NCBI GenBank assembly: GCA_963974935.1
Contig: CAXBEV010000001.1
Span: 682,001-746,000, forward strand
Length of the DNA: 64,000 bases
Source of the DNA: UBA4479 sp963974935
GTDB lineage: Bacteria; Pseudomonadota; Alphaproteobacteria; Rhodospirillales; Casp-alpha2
Reading direction: 5' to 3'
Shown: positions 42,926 to 52,725 of the stretch, in pieces
Position numbering within the stretch: the stretch's first letter is position 1
How the letters are laid out: each line of letters opens with the position of its first letter
Translations under genes and position numbers: made by a program
Notes under the pieces: model-generated
The model's database searches: none
What the model saw: only the letters and a program-made list of their open reading frames with translations
Told to the model about the DNA's origin: nothing

Positions 42926-44509
42926 TTAACCGAAGAGCTGCAGGATCGAAGCTTCAGCCTGAGCGGCCAAAGACAGCGCCTGAATACCCAACTGCTGGCG
43001 GGTCTGGAGGGCCAGCAAGTTAGCACCTTCCTCGTTGATGTCGGCAAGCGTCAGCTTGTCCGAACCTTCAGTCAGCGTATTGGTATACTGCTCAGTGAAG
43101 TCGAGGCGGGTGTTCAACAGGGCCACGTTGGCACCCAGCGTTTGCGACTGGGTCCGCAGCGTGGTCAGTGCGGAGTCAAGTTGGTCGATGGTTAGGTTGA
43201 TCTCCGTCGTGTTACCAGCCGAGAGGAGACCCCCCACGGAGAACTCACCACCGTTTGCCGTGATCGCTGTGGTGGTGCCACCGAACTGGACACCGTAAAC
43301 GGCAGTGTCGTCGCTGGTTGAGGCGGCGGTTATTGTGTACGTGGCGGCGGTTGTTGCACCGGTCACGTTGAAGGAAGCGTAAACGCTACCCGTAAGCGCA
43401 GCTGCTGTCGGGAAACCAGGCGTCGTGTCACCGGCCGTGACACTGAACACTTCAATCGTCACCGTGCCGCCTTGGGTCAACGCTAGGGTCGTCCCCGAGG
43501 TCAGGCCCAAGGTAACGGTTGCTGTACCCAAGGTGAACTGCAACTGGGCGCTGTCTGCAGTCGTCAACGTAACGGCAGACGAGCCGTTGTAGGTCAGCGT
43601 GACCGAGTCTTTAACGCCGGTGGTCGAAGCCGAGAAGGCCTGTGCCGAGTAACCGAACGCCGCGTTCGCCTGTGCCGTTGCCACCAACGCAAGGTTATTC
43701 GAACCGATACCGGTGGTCGACGTCACAACGCCGACGCTCAGTGCAGCGCCTTGGGTCACGGTCAACGCAGAAGCGGTGCCGACCACGAAGTTAAACGTGG
43801 AGCCGGTGCCGTACGTGAAGGCAACAGTTTCACCTGCGGTGAACGTCTTATCCGAACCTTGGAACGATACCGAGAAGCTGGTGCCGGTCGTGGTCGTGAT
43901 GAAACGATCAGTGAAGGTGTTGCTGGCAGCGGTGAGGGTGGTGTTGGTAATCGCCGCGTTGGTGGCATTGTTGTCGCCGGTGTAATACGACGCCGCACCC
44001 ACGTTCAGACCCGTAGTGTCGGTACGAAGGTCAACCGAGCCAATGTTCAGCAAGCTGGCTGTTTTCTCGGAGAATTCGATGGACACCGTTTGACCGGTAC
44101 CGTTGATCAGGTTGGTGCCCTGATACGTCGCGTCAGTTGCCAGGTTGTTGACCTGATCACGCAGGTCGTTGAACTGCGTCACGAGGTCGGAAATCTGCGC
44201 GTCGGTTGCAGATTTCATCGAGTTCGCAACACCTTTCATCTGCTTGACCAGGGATTCGATGGCTTCAACGCCGTCGAGTGCCGCGGTCACTGTGCTGATG
44301 CCCTGGTCGATACCGTCTTTTTTCTCGAGGAAGTCGCTGGAACGGTCGCTCAAGCTTTTCGCTTGGAAGAACGCAACCGGATCGTCGATGGCAGAGCCAA
44401 CGCGAAGGCCGGTCGACAAACGCCCTTGGGTCCGTTCAACGAGGCCCGTGGTATTTTGCAGGGAAAGGAGACTTTGCCGCACTGAGGCGGAAAGAGTTAC
44501 GTCAGACAT
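42926..44509 (-). CDS. Flagellin
   Basis: This is the filament subunit. The N-terminal D0/D1 part is SVRQSLLSLQNTTGLVERTQ followed by GRLSTGLRVGSAIDDP, and the C-terminal part includes LTEGSDKLTLADINEEGANL and ends QAEASILQLFG. The protein of 527 residues has a Thr/Ser/Ala-rich central insert (about 160-450) with two related repeats near 210-270 and 300-365, so there are many possible O-glycan sites. GGAG precedes the ATG at about 10 bases. A sigma-54 promoter candidate lies 192 bases upstream. Confidence 0.93.
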   Translation of the reverse strand: MSDVTLSASVRQSLLSLQNTTGLVERTQGRLSTGLRVGSAIDDPVAFFQAKSLSDRSSDFLEKKDGIDQGISTVTAALDGVEAIESLVKQMKGVANSMKSATDAQISDLVTQFNDLRDQVNNLATDATYQGTNLINGTGQTVSIEFSEKTASLLNIGSVDLRTDTTGLNVGAASYYTGDNNATNAAITNTTLTAASNTFTDRFITTTTGTSFSVSFQGSDKTFTAGETVAFTYGTGSTFNFVVGTASALTVTQGAALSVGVVTSTTGIGSNNLALVATAQANAAFGYSAQAFSASTTGVKDSVTLTYNGSSAVTLTTADSAQLQFTLGTATVTLGLTSGTTLALTQGGTVTIEVFSVTAGDTTPGFPTAAALTGSVYASFNVTGATTAATYTITAASTSDDTAVYGVQFGGTTTAITANGGEFSVGGLLSAGNTTEINLTIDQLDSALTTLRTQSQTLGANVALLNTRLDFTEQYTNTLTEGSDKLTLADINEEGANLLALQTRQQLGIQALSLAAQAEASILQLFG

Positions 44510-44700
44510 AATTCAGAACTCCATTCTAGAGGTCATTAATGTTACGGCCTTCTTGGCCACTTTGATCCACATCCCCAGTGCTGTTTTCTTCTGAAAATCG
44601 CACTAAAGACTTCCGTCGATCCAGCAAACCATAGCCGAACACACTCAATACCGCAAGTGATTTTGATCACACCTTGGTTAATTTTTATCATTATAAGGCG

Positions 44701-44716
44701 TGCAGGGAATTGGCCA
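44701..44716 (-). promoter_or_regulatory. Candidate sigma-54 promoter of flagellin with long leader
   Basis: On the minus strand TGGCCAATTCCCTGCA has GG and GC 10 bases apart, as sigma-54 requires; it differs from TGGCAC-N5-TTGCA in a few bases. It is the only such pair between 44510 and 44710. Transcription would begin near 44690, leaving about 180 bases of leader. The whole 349-base gap (44510-44858) separates flagellin from the divergent GT4 gene and holds no other gene. Confidence 0.5.
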
Positions 44717-44858
44717 CGATGGCTCAGTGTTCACCATCAACTATGTTAACTGCTTATCAACCAAAACCAAAGAGACTAAGCATTACGACAATTTAGGTCT
44801 AATCGGCCGGCGCGCTCTGAGGTCAGGGAAGTCGGCCTATCTATAGCGGGGATAATCG

Positions 44859-46052
44859 ATGAAATCGTGGCTCGGCATCACATGGGGTATTTCCAACCGA
44901 TTCGGTTGGGGTGTTTACGGTCTGAACCTGGTTTTGGAATGCCTGCGCCGTGGCGCACCGACGCCGATTTGTTTTGCTGATATCGTAACAGAGCATATGC
45001 CGGCCGACGTCGTTCAGACGTTACGCCCTGTGATCGATTTTCGTGAGCAGAATCTGCAGCACATGTTCCGAATGTCGCAAGTCGCCAAAGTGCAGGATTC
45101 AACGATACTGCATGCGCTTGGCAACGGCATGGAGTGGAGCCTGATGAGCCAATCGTTTGAAGGCGATGTCAATATTGGTGTTGTTTTCTTTGAATTTAAC
45201 GAGATTACGGCCGCCGGGCACGATCGCATATCTAGGTTGGACGGCATGATTGCCGGTTCCAGTTGGAATGCCGACGTGCTGAACGGATGGGGCGTGAAGA
45301 ATGTGCGCACCGTACTACAGGGCGTCAACACGGCGATTTTCCGCCCGATGGCGCCGACCGGCAAATATAAAGACAAGTTTGCCGTTTTTTCAGGCGGCAA
45401 GCTCGACTACCGCAAAGGCCAAGACATTGTCCTGCAGGCGTTTAAAGAATTCTCGCGCCGCCACGATGATGCGATATTGGTGACGGCTTGGCAGAACCTT
45501 TGGCCGCTTACCGCAATCGGCTTTGCGCACTCGTCACATGGCCCGATGCCAAAGGTGTTGGCGGATGATACGCTGAACATTAAAGACTGGGCCGCCGCGC
45601 ACGGCGTTCAACCGGATAAGTTTGTGGATTTGGGGATGGTGCCGAACGAGCAAATGCCGGATATCCTGCGCGATATGGATTTGGCGGTTTTTCCAAACCG
45701 GTGCGAAGGCGGCACCAACTTGGTGGCGATGGAAACCATGGCCTGCGGCGTGCCGTGTATATTGTCCAATAACACCGGCCACAAAGATCTAATCGGCGAT
45801 GATCGATGCTTTGTGTTGGAGACCCAAGATACCGTTCATTTCCCAGGCGTCAGCGTTGACGGCTGGGGCGAAAGCTCGGTCGACGAGCTTGTCGCACGCA
45901 TGGAAGAGGCTTACGCGGCAAAAGACGCGGCCAAACGCATTGGTGAAAAAGGTGCTGCGTTTATGAGCGGTCTATCATGGGAAAATCAGATTGGTGTATT
46001 GTTGTCGACGATTGAAGAGCTCGAACAAATCAAACAAGAGGCGACGGGATGA
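44859..46052 (+). CDS. GT4-family glycosyltransferase
   Basis: The 397-residue protein has the GT-B fold of family 4. The C-terminal half has FAVFSGGKLDYRKGQDIVLQ (the loop after the domain hinge) and FPNRCEGGTNLVAMETMACG (about 286-305), with the ExxxxxxxE motif (E290 to E298). The N-terminus has the Gly-rich SNRFGWGVYGLNLVLE. It starts the four-gene glycosyltransferase run and overlaps the next gene by 4 bases. It is cytoplasmic with no membrane segment. Donor and acceptor unknown; flagellin or its glycan is likely from context. Confidence 0.82.
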   Translation: MKSWLGITWGISNRFGWGVYGLNLVLECLRRGAPTPICFADIVTEHMPADVVQTLRPVIDFREQNLQHMFRMSQVAKVQDSTILHALGNGMEWSLMSQSFEGDVNIGVVFFEFNEITAAGHDRISRLDGMIAGSSWNADVLNGWGVKNVRTVLQGVNTAIFRPMAPTGKYKDKFAVFSGGKLDYRKGQDIVLQAFKEFSRRHDDAILVTAWQNLWPLTAIGFAHSSHGPMPKVLADDTLNIKDWAAAHGVQPDKFVDLGMVPNEQMPDILRDMDLAVFPNRCEGGTNLVAMETMACGVPCILSNNTGHKDLIGDDRCFVLETQDTVHFPGVSVDGWGESSVDELVARMEEAYAAKDAAKRIGEKGAAFMSGLSWENQIGVLLSTIEELEQIKQEATG

Positions 46053-48058
46053 GCGACGAACAAGGGACGGATACGCCGCACGAACTCAGCTCAGAAAGCG
46101 TCAATGATGCTTTGCTGCGCGCGATGCAGTGCACCAACGAGGACGATTGGACGGGTGCGGTCGATATCTGCAAACAGACTATTTCGAGCAACCCGACGGC
46201 GGCGGAGCCGTATTTCGTGCTTGCTGTTATCGCGTTCCGGGCCGGCGACGAGGCGCAAGCCATCGAAATGGCCGAAACGGCGCATCAGATTGATCCGGAC
46301 ACCCGCGAATACGCGCAAATTTTGGGAGCGATCCTGGCTCGTGTTGGACGTTTGGCAGATGGGGCCTATTACAGCAAGTTGGCCGAAATTAACGAGCCGC
46401 ATATTTTTCTTTCCACCGTGGTGCCGGAAGGCCTGATTGATTTCCAGACGGCGGCTGAGGCGATACGGCCGTCTGGTCATGGCGTTGAAAGTGCGCGGCG
46501 TTTTAATGTTGGTGACTTCGAAACCGCATTGCGCGAAGCGATGATCGAGGTTCGGATCAACACCGGCGATGCGTCTGCGTATCTTTTGGTGGCAAAAGCT
46601 GCCCTCGTTTTGGGCCGTTACGGTCGCGCGCTTGGGGCGGCGCAGGCGGCCGTTCGCCTTGATCCGGAAAGCGTTGTTGCACGGGGATATTTGGCGCGTG
46701 CGCTGAATAAACTCGGTCGCTATGACGAAGCCGCATCCGCAGCGCGCACGGCGATGGCCATGGCGCCTGAAGATGCCGAAGTTTATGCCGTGGCGATGCA
46801 TGTTTTCGCAAGCGCGCCCGACGCGGATGTTGACGATCTCAAGGCCATTGCCGCCGATTTCGCCGCCGCATTTGCCGCCGATAACGCGGATAATAGCGAT
46901 GTCCGCGAAAAATTGCCCAGCGATGCACCACCGCATGTAGGATTTATCTCTAACGGCTTTTTCCGTTGTCCCATTGGGGAGATGCTTTTGCCTTGGTTCG
47001 GGGGCTATGACCCCCGCAGCGCAAGGGTTTCCGGCTATCAGCAATCGGTTGCCGATGATACCGTGACGACGGCGCTTCGCAACGGGGTCAACCACTGGCG
47101 CCCGGTCTTCGATGTCGACTCATACACGATGGCTCATGTGCTTCAAACGGAAGCCCTGGATGTTTTGGTCGACGTGTCGTCGATTGAGTTCGATACGCGA
47201 GTCACGCTTGCGGCGTTGAATCCGTGTCCGGTTCGGGTCGGCGTCTCGACATTGCCCGAGCCCGGCCTCGCGCCTGGGATTACCCATGTTTTGACGGACG
47301 AGACGATGGCGACCGGGGATCAAAGTATGCTGTTGGACGGGCAGGCACTGATCACCGTGCCGGGGACGCTGTTCGCGCACGAGCCGTATCGCTCGCTGCC
47401 GCAAGACGAAAAACGCATCGGCGTCGAAGGTGGAGTCATTACCTTTGGAGCGTTGGCATCTCTGCCTGAAGTCTCCGCTAGGTGCGCTGAAGTGTGGGCG
47501 CGTATTTTGCGCGCAATCCCAGGCTCGCGTCTGATGATGATTGATGACGGGAAACTCGGCGATGATCGTCGCACGCGGCTACGGGAATATTTTATGAACG
47601 CAGGCATTGTCGATCACGTTGTGTTCGCCGCAGCAGACCCTGCAAGCGCGATGGCTGTCGATGCCGAGCGAGGATTGGACCCGTTCAAGACGATGGTGTC
47701 CGCAGATCATTGGCGCAGCATCGATGTTTTGCTTGATACCTTCCCCATCAACTGTGGGGTTGCGGTACGAGAGGCGCTTTGGTCCGGTGTGCCGACGATT
47801 ACCTTGGCTGGTACGCGACGGGCCGGACGCATTGGCGCCAGCATTCTCGCCGGCGCGAAACTAACTAAGTGGATTGCCGAGACGCCTGATGAATATGTTG
47901 AAACGGCGATCTCGCTTGGAACAGACCTTGAAGTGCTGCGTTCAGAAAGTCAGGCTTTGCTGAATAATGTGGCTGCAACGCCGTTGTTCGATGCGCAATC
48001 AGGTGGAAAAGCCGTGCGCGACGCCTTGATGACGGCGGCGCGGCAGAGCCGGTCATGA
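46049..48058 (+). CDS. TPR protein with O-GlcNAc-transferase-like (SPINDLY/OGT) domain
   Basis: TPR-like repeats cover about residues 20-260. The C-terminal region resembles the two halves of the OGT catalytic domain: PHVGFISNGFFRCPIGEMLL, LDVLVDVSSIEFDTRVTLAA, ITFGALASLPEVSARCAEVW and VREALWSGVPTITLAG. In OGT the matching segments contain NGHT and CNGHTT histidines; here they are VSSIEF and NCGVAV, so both are absent. Activity may differ or be lost. The protein of 669 residues overlaps the GT4 gene and the Maf gene by 4 bases each. Confidence 0.72.
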   Translation: MSDEQGTDTPHELSSESVNDALLRAMQCTNEDDWTGAVDICKQTISSNPTAAEPYFVLAVIAFRAGDEAQAIEMAETAHQIDPDTREYAQILGAILARVGRLADGAYYSKLAEINEPHIFLSTVVPEGLIDFQTAAEAIRPSGHGVESARRFNVGDFETALREAMIEVRINTGDASAYLLVAKAALVLGRYGRALGAAQAAVRLDPESVVARGYLARALNKLGRYDEAASAARTAMAMAPEDAEVYAVAMHVFASAPDADVDDLKAIAADFAAAFAADNADNSDVREKLPSDAPPHVGFISNGFFRCPIGEMLLPWFGGYDPRSARVSGYQQSVADDTVTTALRNGVNHWRPVFDVDSYTMAHVLQTEALDVLVDVSSIEFDTRVTLAALNPCPVRVGVSTLPEPGLAPGITHVLTDETMATGDQSMLLDGQALITVPGTLFAHEPYRSLPQDEKRIGVEGGVITFGALASLPEVSARCAEVWARILRAIPGSRLMMIDDGKLGDDRRTRLREYFMNAGIVDHVVFAAADPASAMAVDAERGLDPFKTMVSADHWRSIDVLLDTFPINCGVAVREALWSGVPTITLAGTRRAGRIGASILAGAKLTKWIAETPDEYVETAISLGTDLEVLRSESQALLNNVAATPLFDAQSGGKAVRDALMTAARQSRS

Positions 48059-50067
48059 GCGCCATCACCAACACAGCGGATGGAAATTCTATGATGGATG
48101 AAGAATTAGCGGTGGTTGAAGACACCGGCCTCGAAATGTCCGAAGCAAATGCGCCTGCATTGTTTGAAAAGAACATGGCGCTCCTCGAAGAGCAGGTCCC
48201 GCAGCTTTTTCAAAAACTGCGGGGGTACCAGCCGGTTTCTAAACTCGTATGGCTAGAAAACGGTGAGCCGTCGATCGAATTTCAAGGCTTTAAAGTCTAT
48301 GAAGATGGCGCGTTGACCGAAGCCGAGAAACAGCTTGCCGATATGAAAAGGTATGCGCTTCGGCTGTTCATGAATAAGATGCAGCCTGATGGCATGGATA
48401 TTCATGCGCGCGCGCCATACACACGCATGATCAAACGTTTTGAAGAAAGCGGCATCCGCTTTTCTGAAGGGACAAAACGAAAAGAGAGCTATTTTTTAAT
48501 CGTTTTCGGCTGCGGCCTTGGACTGCATTTGGATGCACTGGTTGAGCGCACAAAATGCCGCGCCTTGATCATCGTCGAATCGAACGTAGATTTCATCTAT
48601 CACTCAATGTCCGTTTATGACTGGCGCCCTCTGGTCGAGCGGATGCGCGCCCGCGGCGTCATCGAATTCTTGATGGAGACCAACACTGAAATCACATCGA
48701 ATTATGTGAAAAGCGTGTTTCGTGCCTTCAATCCGATGGGTATGGATTCAGCGACGGTATTTCGTCACCAGCAAACTTCGGTGACACGTGAAGTAGAACG
48801 GCTATTACAGGAAAAGTATCGCACCGCGTTGATGGGTCTTGGGTTCTTTCAAGACGAAGTCAACATGATGGGGAACACCTATAAAAACTTGGAGGGTGGC
48901 AAAGCACGTATGGTGCGCACGCTGCCGAAATCCCCGCAGATGCCGGTGATCGTCGTCGGCACTGGGCCATCTCTGACCGGATTGATTCCGTTCCTAAAAG
49001 CGAACCAGGATAAAGCTGTTATCTTGGCGTGCGGGAGTGCCATCGACGTTATTATGGAGCACGGCATTCAGCCTGATTTTTGGGTGATGATGGAGCGCAG
49101 TTCGAAGATTTATGATCAGGCGCGCGAGACGGCGGAAATGTTCGACGTCTCAGAAGTCCGCTTCGCAGGCTCGACGACGATTTATCCGTCGGTGCCGACG
49201 TTCTTCAAAGAAGCGCTGTATTTCTTTCGTCCGGGCCTTTGCCCAGCGCCTCTATTTGCACGCTCTAAGGACGAGGTTGCGCGCGTCCCAGATCCTTTGG
49301 CGGCTAACGCCGGATTGTCTTTGGGGCTGCACCTCGGATTTCGTGAGTTTTATTTCATCGGCGTCGACGTTGGCTCGAAAGACAAAAGCCGCGGTCACGC
49401 GGCGGGCAGTTGGTACGAGCGTCATGATGCGGAAAACATCAAAGACCTTGGTATTCCGTTGCCGGGTAACTTTGGCGGCACCGTATGGACGACGTCGATG
49501 TTACAGTGGTCGAAAGAGAGCTTGGAAAACCTCACCAAATCTTCGCCGGGCAGGATTTTTTATAACCTCGGCGATGGTGCGTTGATCGAGGGTGTCGCGC
49601 CGAAGCATCCAAAAGCGGTGAAGCTGAAGCCCCTGACGCGCAGCAAGGTTGATTTGGTCGAAGACATGATGCAGCAATGCCCATTGTATTCGACGACTGA
49701 TTTTAATCGGTCGTGGGAGCATCATGCGATTATTGATCGCTTGCCTGAATTTATCGAGAAACTCCATCGCGCCGTCCTTGATGACGAGAAAATGGATGAG
49801 TTTGCCTACAGTCGCACGGTCGCTAATTTATTGGAGCCTAACAACTCTTCAAACCCGATGGCAATGTTGCTCCGGGGCTCTATCTTTCTCTTCTTTATGG
49901 GTTTTGAATATTTCAGCAACCGCTTGATCGATGAATCTGAGCGCGAGGTCATCAATGCGATTTTTAAAGACGAATTCGAAAGTCTTATGAATACCATGAA
50001 ACGAAGCGCGGACGAGGTGTTCCTGAGCCTCGAAGACGGCACTGAATGGGCCGAGTTCATTGAATAG
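48055..50067 (+). CDS. Second Maf-type flagellin glycosyltransferase (DUF115)
   Basis: The 670-residue protein has the MptE-like core: PVIVVGTGPSLTGLIPFLKA (about 301-320), LACGSAIDVIMEHGIQPDFW, LAANAGLSLGLHLGFREFYF and IGVDVGSKDKSRGHA. The N-terminal third (about 30-160) is the helical Maf region. It lacks the SEC-C tail of the other Maf (23497-25572) and is only distantly like it. Maf proteins add pseudaminic- or legionaminic-acid-type sugars to flagellin, which fits the neighbouring sugar genes. It begins on a 4-base overlap. Confidence 0.82.
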   Translation: MSAITNTADGNSMMDEELAVVEDTGLEMSEANAPALFEKNMALLEEQVPQLFQKLRGYQPVSKLVWLENGEPSIEFQGFKVYEDGALTEAEKQLADMKRYALRLFMNKMQPDGMDIHARAPYTRMIKRFEESGIRFSEGTKRKESYFLIVFGCGLGLHLDALVERTKCRALIIVESNVDFIYHSMSVYDWRPLVERMRARGVIEFLMETNTEITSNYVKSVFRAFNPMGMDSATVFRHQQTSVTREVERLLQEKYRTALMGLGFFQDEVNMMGNTYKNLEGGKARMVRTLPKSPQMPVIVVGTGPSLTGLIPFLKANQDKAVILACGSAIDVIMEHGIQPDFWVMMERSSKIYDQARETAEMFDVSEVRFAGSTTIYPSVPTFFKEALYFFRPGLCPAPLFARSKDEVARVPDPLAANAGLSLGLHLGFREFYFIGVDVGSKDKSRGHAAGSWYERHDAENIKDLGIPLPGNFGGTVWTTSMLQWSKESLENLTKSSPGRIFYNLGDGALIEGVAPKHPKAVKLKPLTRSKVDLVEDMMQQCPLYSTTDFNRSWEHHAIIDRLPEFIEKLHRAVLDDEKMDEFAYSRTVANLLEPNNSSNPMAMLLRGSIFLFFMGFEYFSNRLIDESEREVINAIFKDEFESLMNTMKRSADEVFLSLEDGTEWAEFIE

Positions 50068-50082
50068 CATGGGAGCCTCCAA

Positions 50083-51768
50083 GTGAACGAGAATGTAGAC
50101 GAGGCGGCTCAAAAGGCAGCGCGTATCGAAGAGGTGGAAGCCGCCATCGCGCGCGCCGAAAGTGATGAGGCGTGGAGTGCCATTGATAAGCTGTATAATG
50201 AACTCTGGCGTACCAAAGAACCGACGGCCGTGCAGCTGGGTCGCCAAGCCATCGCGGTGTTCCATCTAAAAGACGTCCCGCGTGCTGCGACGATGACGCG
50301 CCGCGCAGTTCGGTTGGCGCCGGAGAACGCGCATCTTAGACGTCAGCTTGGCAAACTGTATTTCGAACTCGGGCGCTTCGATGTGGCGGAAAAGGAATTC
50401 CGTACCGCTATGGACCTTGAGCCCGATCATCCAGAAACCCTGCGTCGGCTGTCGCAGATCATTCAAAAAGACAAAGAGTCGCGCGCCGAGGCGGAAGAAC
50501 TTTTAATCCGTGCCACCGAACTGGCACCTGACGAGGTGATTGGCTGGCTGCAGTTGGGGGCGCTCTACGGCAACGAAAAATATAACTTCAAAAAAGCCGA
50601 AGCAGCATTTGAGCATGCGTTGGAGATTTCGCCAAACGCGCCGTCGGCGCTGCACAACTACGGCCTGCTGAAGCGCTTTCAGGGCGATCTCGAGGCGGCG
50701 GAAAAATATCTTGAGCGCGCGTGCGAGGTGTATCCGAACGACAGCGATTTCGCGTTTTCGCTCGGTACCTGCCATATGTTTAAAGAAGACAATGAAACCG
50801 CGCTGACGTGGTTTCGCCGCGCGGTCGAACTGAATCCGCACAACAACGCAGCCCAAGTCTATATCGCGTTTTCATTGTTCTTGCTGGGCCGGATGCGTGA
50901 GGGCTGGGCGCAATATGATAAGCGCCTTGATCTGGCGGAATTTAAGACCACCAACTACGAACGACCCCGTTGGGACGGCACCGATCTTGAAGGCAAGACG
51001 TTGTTGATGTTGAGCGAGCAGGGCATGGGCGACAACATTCAGTTCGTCCGCTACGCGCCGATTGCGGCAAAAATGAACGGCGAAGTGATCGTGCTGACCC
51101 ATGAATCGTTGGCGCGTCTGTTTAAATCGCTGGACGGCGTCAATCACGTCGTGACCTCGGTGCCTGAGCCTCGGCATTTCCATCGTTATTGCCCGTTGAT
51201 GAGTGCACCCCTCGCGTTGGGTACTGACGAAAATACCATTCCGGGCGTCGTGCCTTACTTGACGCCACCAGCAGAAGATGTCGAAAAATGGGCGGAAAAG
51301 TTGGCGCCGTATACGGGCAAGAAAATCGGCCTTTGCTGGCGCGGCAATCCGAAGCATGTGCACGATCATTTCCGCTCGTCATCACTCGAAGAAATGCAGG
51401 GCTTGTTGGATATTGAGGGCGCGACGTTTTTCTCGTTGCACAAAGACCGCACCGAAGACGAGCAAGAACTACCGGACGGCCTGATCGACATCGGGTCGGA
51501 GTTCGGTGATTTCGCCGACACGGCGGCTGCGATGCTGAACTTAGACCTCGTGATCAGTGTGGATACATCGGTCTGTCATGTCGCCGGTGCCATCGGCGCG
51601 CCAGTGTGGACGATGATTGCGCGCGGCCCGGATTTTCGATGGGGCCTCGAAGCTGAGACCTCACCTTGGTATCCGACGATGAAGCTTTTGCGGCAAAAGA
51701 CATTGGGTGATTGGTCCGACGTGTACGCCCGCATGCGCGCGGATATCTCAAAGCTGGCCGTCGAATAA
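50083..51768 (+). CDS. TPR-repeat protein with C-terminal GT9-like domain
   Basis: The start is GTG at 50083 with GGGAG upstream. Tetratricopeptide repeats fill residues 50-290 (for example EKYLERACEVYPNDSDFAF). The GT9-like domain follows, with LSEQGMGDNIQFVRYAP (311-327), GLCWRGNPKHVHDHFRSSSL and LVISVDTSVCHVAGAIGAPV. This is the same layout as at 20887-22449 and 56410-58185. It ends the glycosyltransferase run; the convergent epimerase stop is only 8 bases away. Confidence 0.8.
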   Translation: MNENVDEAAQKAARIEEVEAAIARAESDEAWSAIDKLYNELWRTKEPTAVQLGRQAIAVFHLKDVPRAATMTRRAVRLAPENAHLRRQLGKLYFELGRFDVAEKEFRTAMDLEPDHPETLRRLSQIIQKDKESRAEAEELLIRATELAPDEVIGWLQLGALYGNEKYNFKKAEAAFEHALEISPNAPSALHNYGLLKRFQGDLEAAEKYLERACEVYPNDSDFAFSLGTCHMFKEDNETALTWFRRAVELNPHNNAAQVYIAFSLFLLGRMREGWAQYDKRLDLAEFKTTNYERPRWDGTDLEGKTLLMLSEQGMGDNIQFVRYAPIAAKMNGEVIVLTHESLARLFKSLDGVNHVVTSVPEPRHFHRYCPLMSAPLALGTDENTIPGVVPYLTPPAEDVEKWAEKLAPYTGKKIGLCWRGNPKHVHDHFRSSSLEEMQGLLDIEGATFFSLHKDRTEDEQELPDGLIDIGSEFGDFADTAAAMLNLDLVISVDTSVCHVAGAIGAPVWTMIARGPDFRWGLEAETSPWYPTMKLLRQKTLGDWSDVYARMRADISKLAVE

Positions 51769-51776
51769 ATTTCGGA

Positions 51777-52724
51777 TTAAAGCGCGTCTATGGTCGCGGC
51801 CAGCCCGTCGGATAAACTTGTTGGTGTCATCGTACCCAGGATTTGTTCGGCGCGGCTTGGATCACCCAAAGAGACCGGTACGTCGCCAGCGCGGAACGCT
51901 TCGAATGTGATATTCGGATTAACGTCCAGCAGCTTGGCTAATGTGTTCGCGGCGTCCAGCACACTTGTCGGATAGCCGGTGCAAACGTTGAGGATGTGCG
52001 CTTGCGCCTTTGTGTCGCGGTGCTTGATCGCAAAATCCATTGCCTGCAGGGTGCGGTTGATCACGTCGCCAACATAGATGAAATCGCGAACTTGGCTGCC
52101 GTCGCCATGGATTGTCAACGGATCGCCCCGTTTCAATCGACCCGCAAAGATCGAAATCACGCCGGCATAGGGCGACGTCGGGCTTTGACCGGGGCCGAAC
52201 ACATTGAAGTAACGAAGCCCGACCGAGTGGACCCCCAACAGGTCTGCAGTGACGCGCGCATGCGCCTCGCCGGCCAGCTTGTCGACGCCGTAGCCGCTGA
52301 GCGGTACCGTCGCCGCATCTTCGTTGAGCGGCGCTTTCTCGGGCATCCCATAGACTGCGCAGGATGACGCGTAGACGACCGGGACTGCCTTGCCGCCGGC
52401 AGCGCCTGCGCGGGCAGCGGCATCCAGCACGGCAACGGTGCCGGTTTGATTGGTCAGATGTGCACCCAGGTAATCCTCAAGGCAGCGTGGCACCGAGGGG
52501 TCGCCGGCGAGATGAAAGCAGCCATCAATGCCGGCAAACGCGGTTCGCATCTGCTTGCCGTCAGCCGCGTTGCATGTGATCAGCGGAACGGACGACGGGA
52601 TCGCGTCCCGGCTACCGGTGGAAAGATTGTCCAGCACGGTCACGTCATCGCCGCCGGCCAGTAAACTTTTTACCAGATGTGCGCCGATGAAACCGCAGCC
52701 GCCGGTGACCAGGTAATGGGCCAC
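51777..52724 (-). CDS. NAD-dependent sugar epimerase/dehydratase (GalE/WbpP type)
   Basis: The extended SDR has YLVTGGCGFIGAHLV for NAD, the catalytic serine in YASSCAVYG, and Y-x-x-x-K in GYGVDKLAGEAH. The protein would interconvert UDP-hexoses or UDP-HexNAc (C4). I chose the GTG at 52724 because it follows GAGGCGGG and gives the typical short N-terminus; an ATG at 52742 overlaps the upstream gene by 17 bases. It is the last gene of the minus-strand sugar run after NeuB. Confidence 0.82.
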   Translation of the reverse strand: MAHYLVTGGCGFIGAHLVKSLLAGGDDVTVLDNLSTGSRDAIPSSVPLITCNAADGKQMRTAFAGIDGCFHLAGDPSVPRCLEDYLGAHLTNQTGTVAVLDAAARAGAAGGKAVPVVYASSCAVYGMPEKAPLNEDAATVPLSGYGVDKLAGEAHARVTADLLGVHSVGLRYFNVFGPGQSPTSPYAGVISIFAGRLKRGDPLTIHGDGSQVRDFIYVGDVINRTLQAMDFAIKHRDTKAQAHILNVCTGYPTSVLDAANTLAKLLDVNPNITFEAFRAGDVPVSLGDPSRAEQILGTMTPTSLSDGLAATIDAL

Positions 52725-52725
52725 G

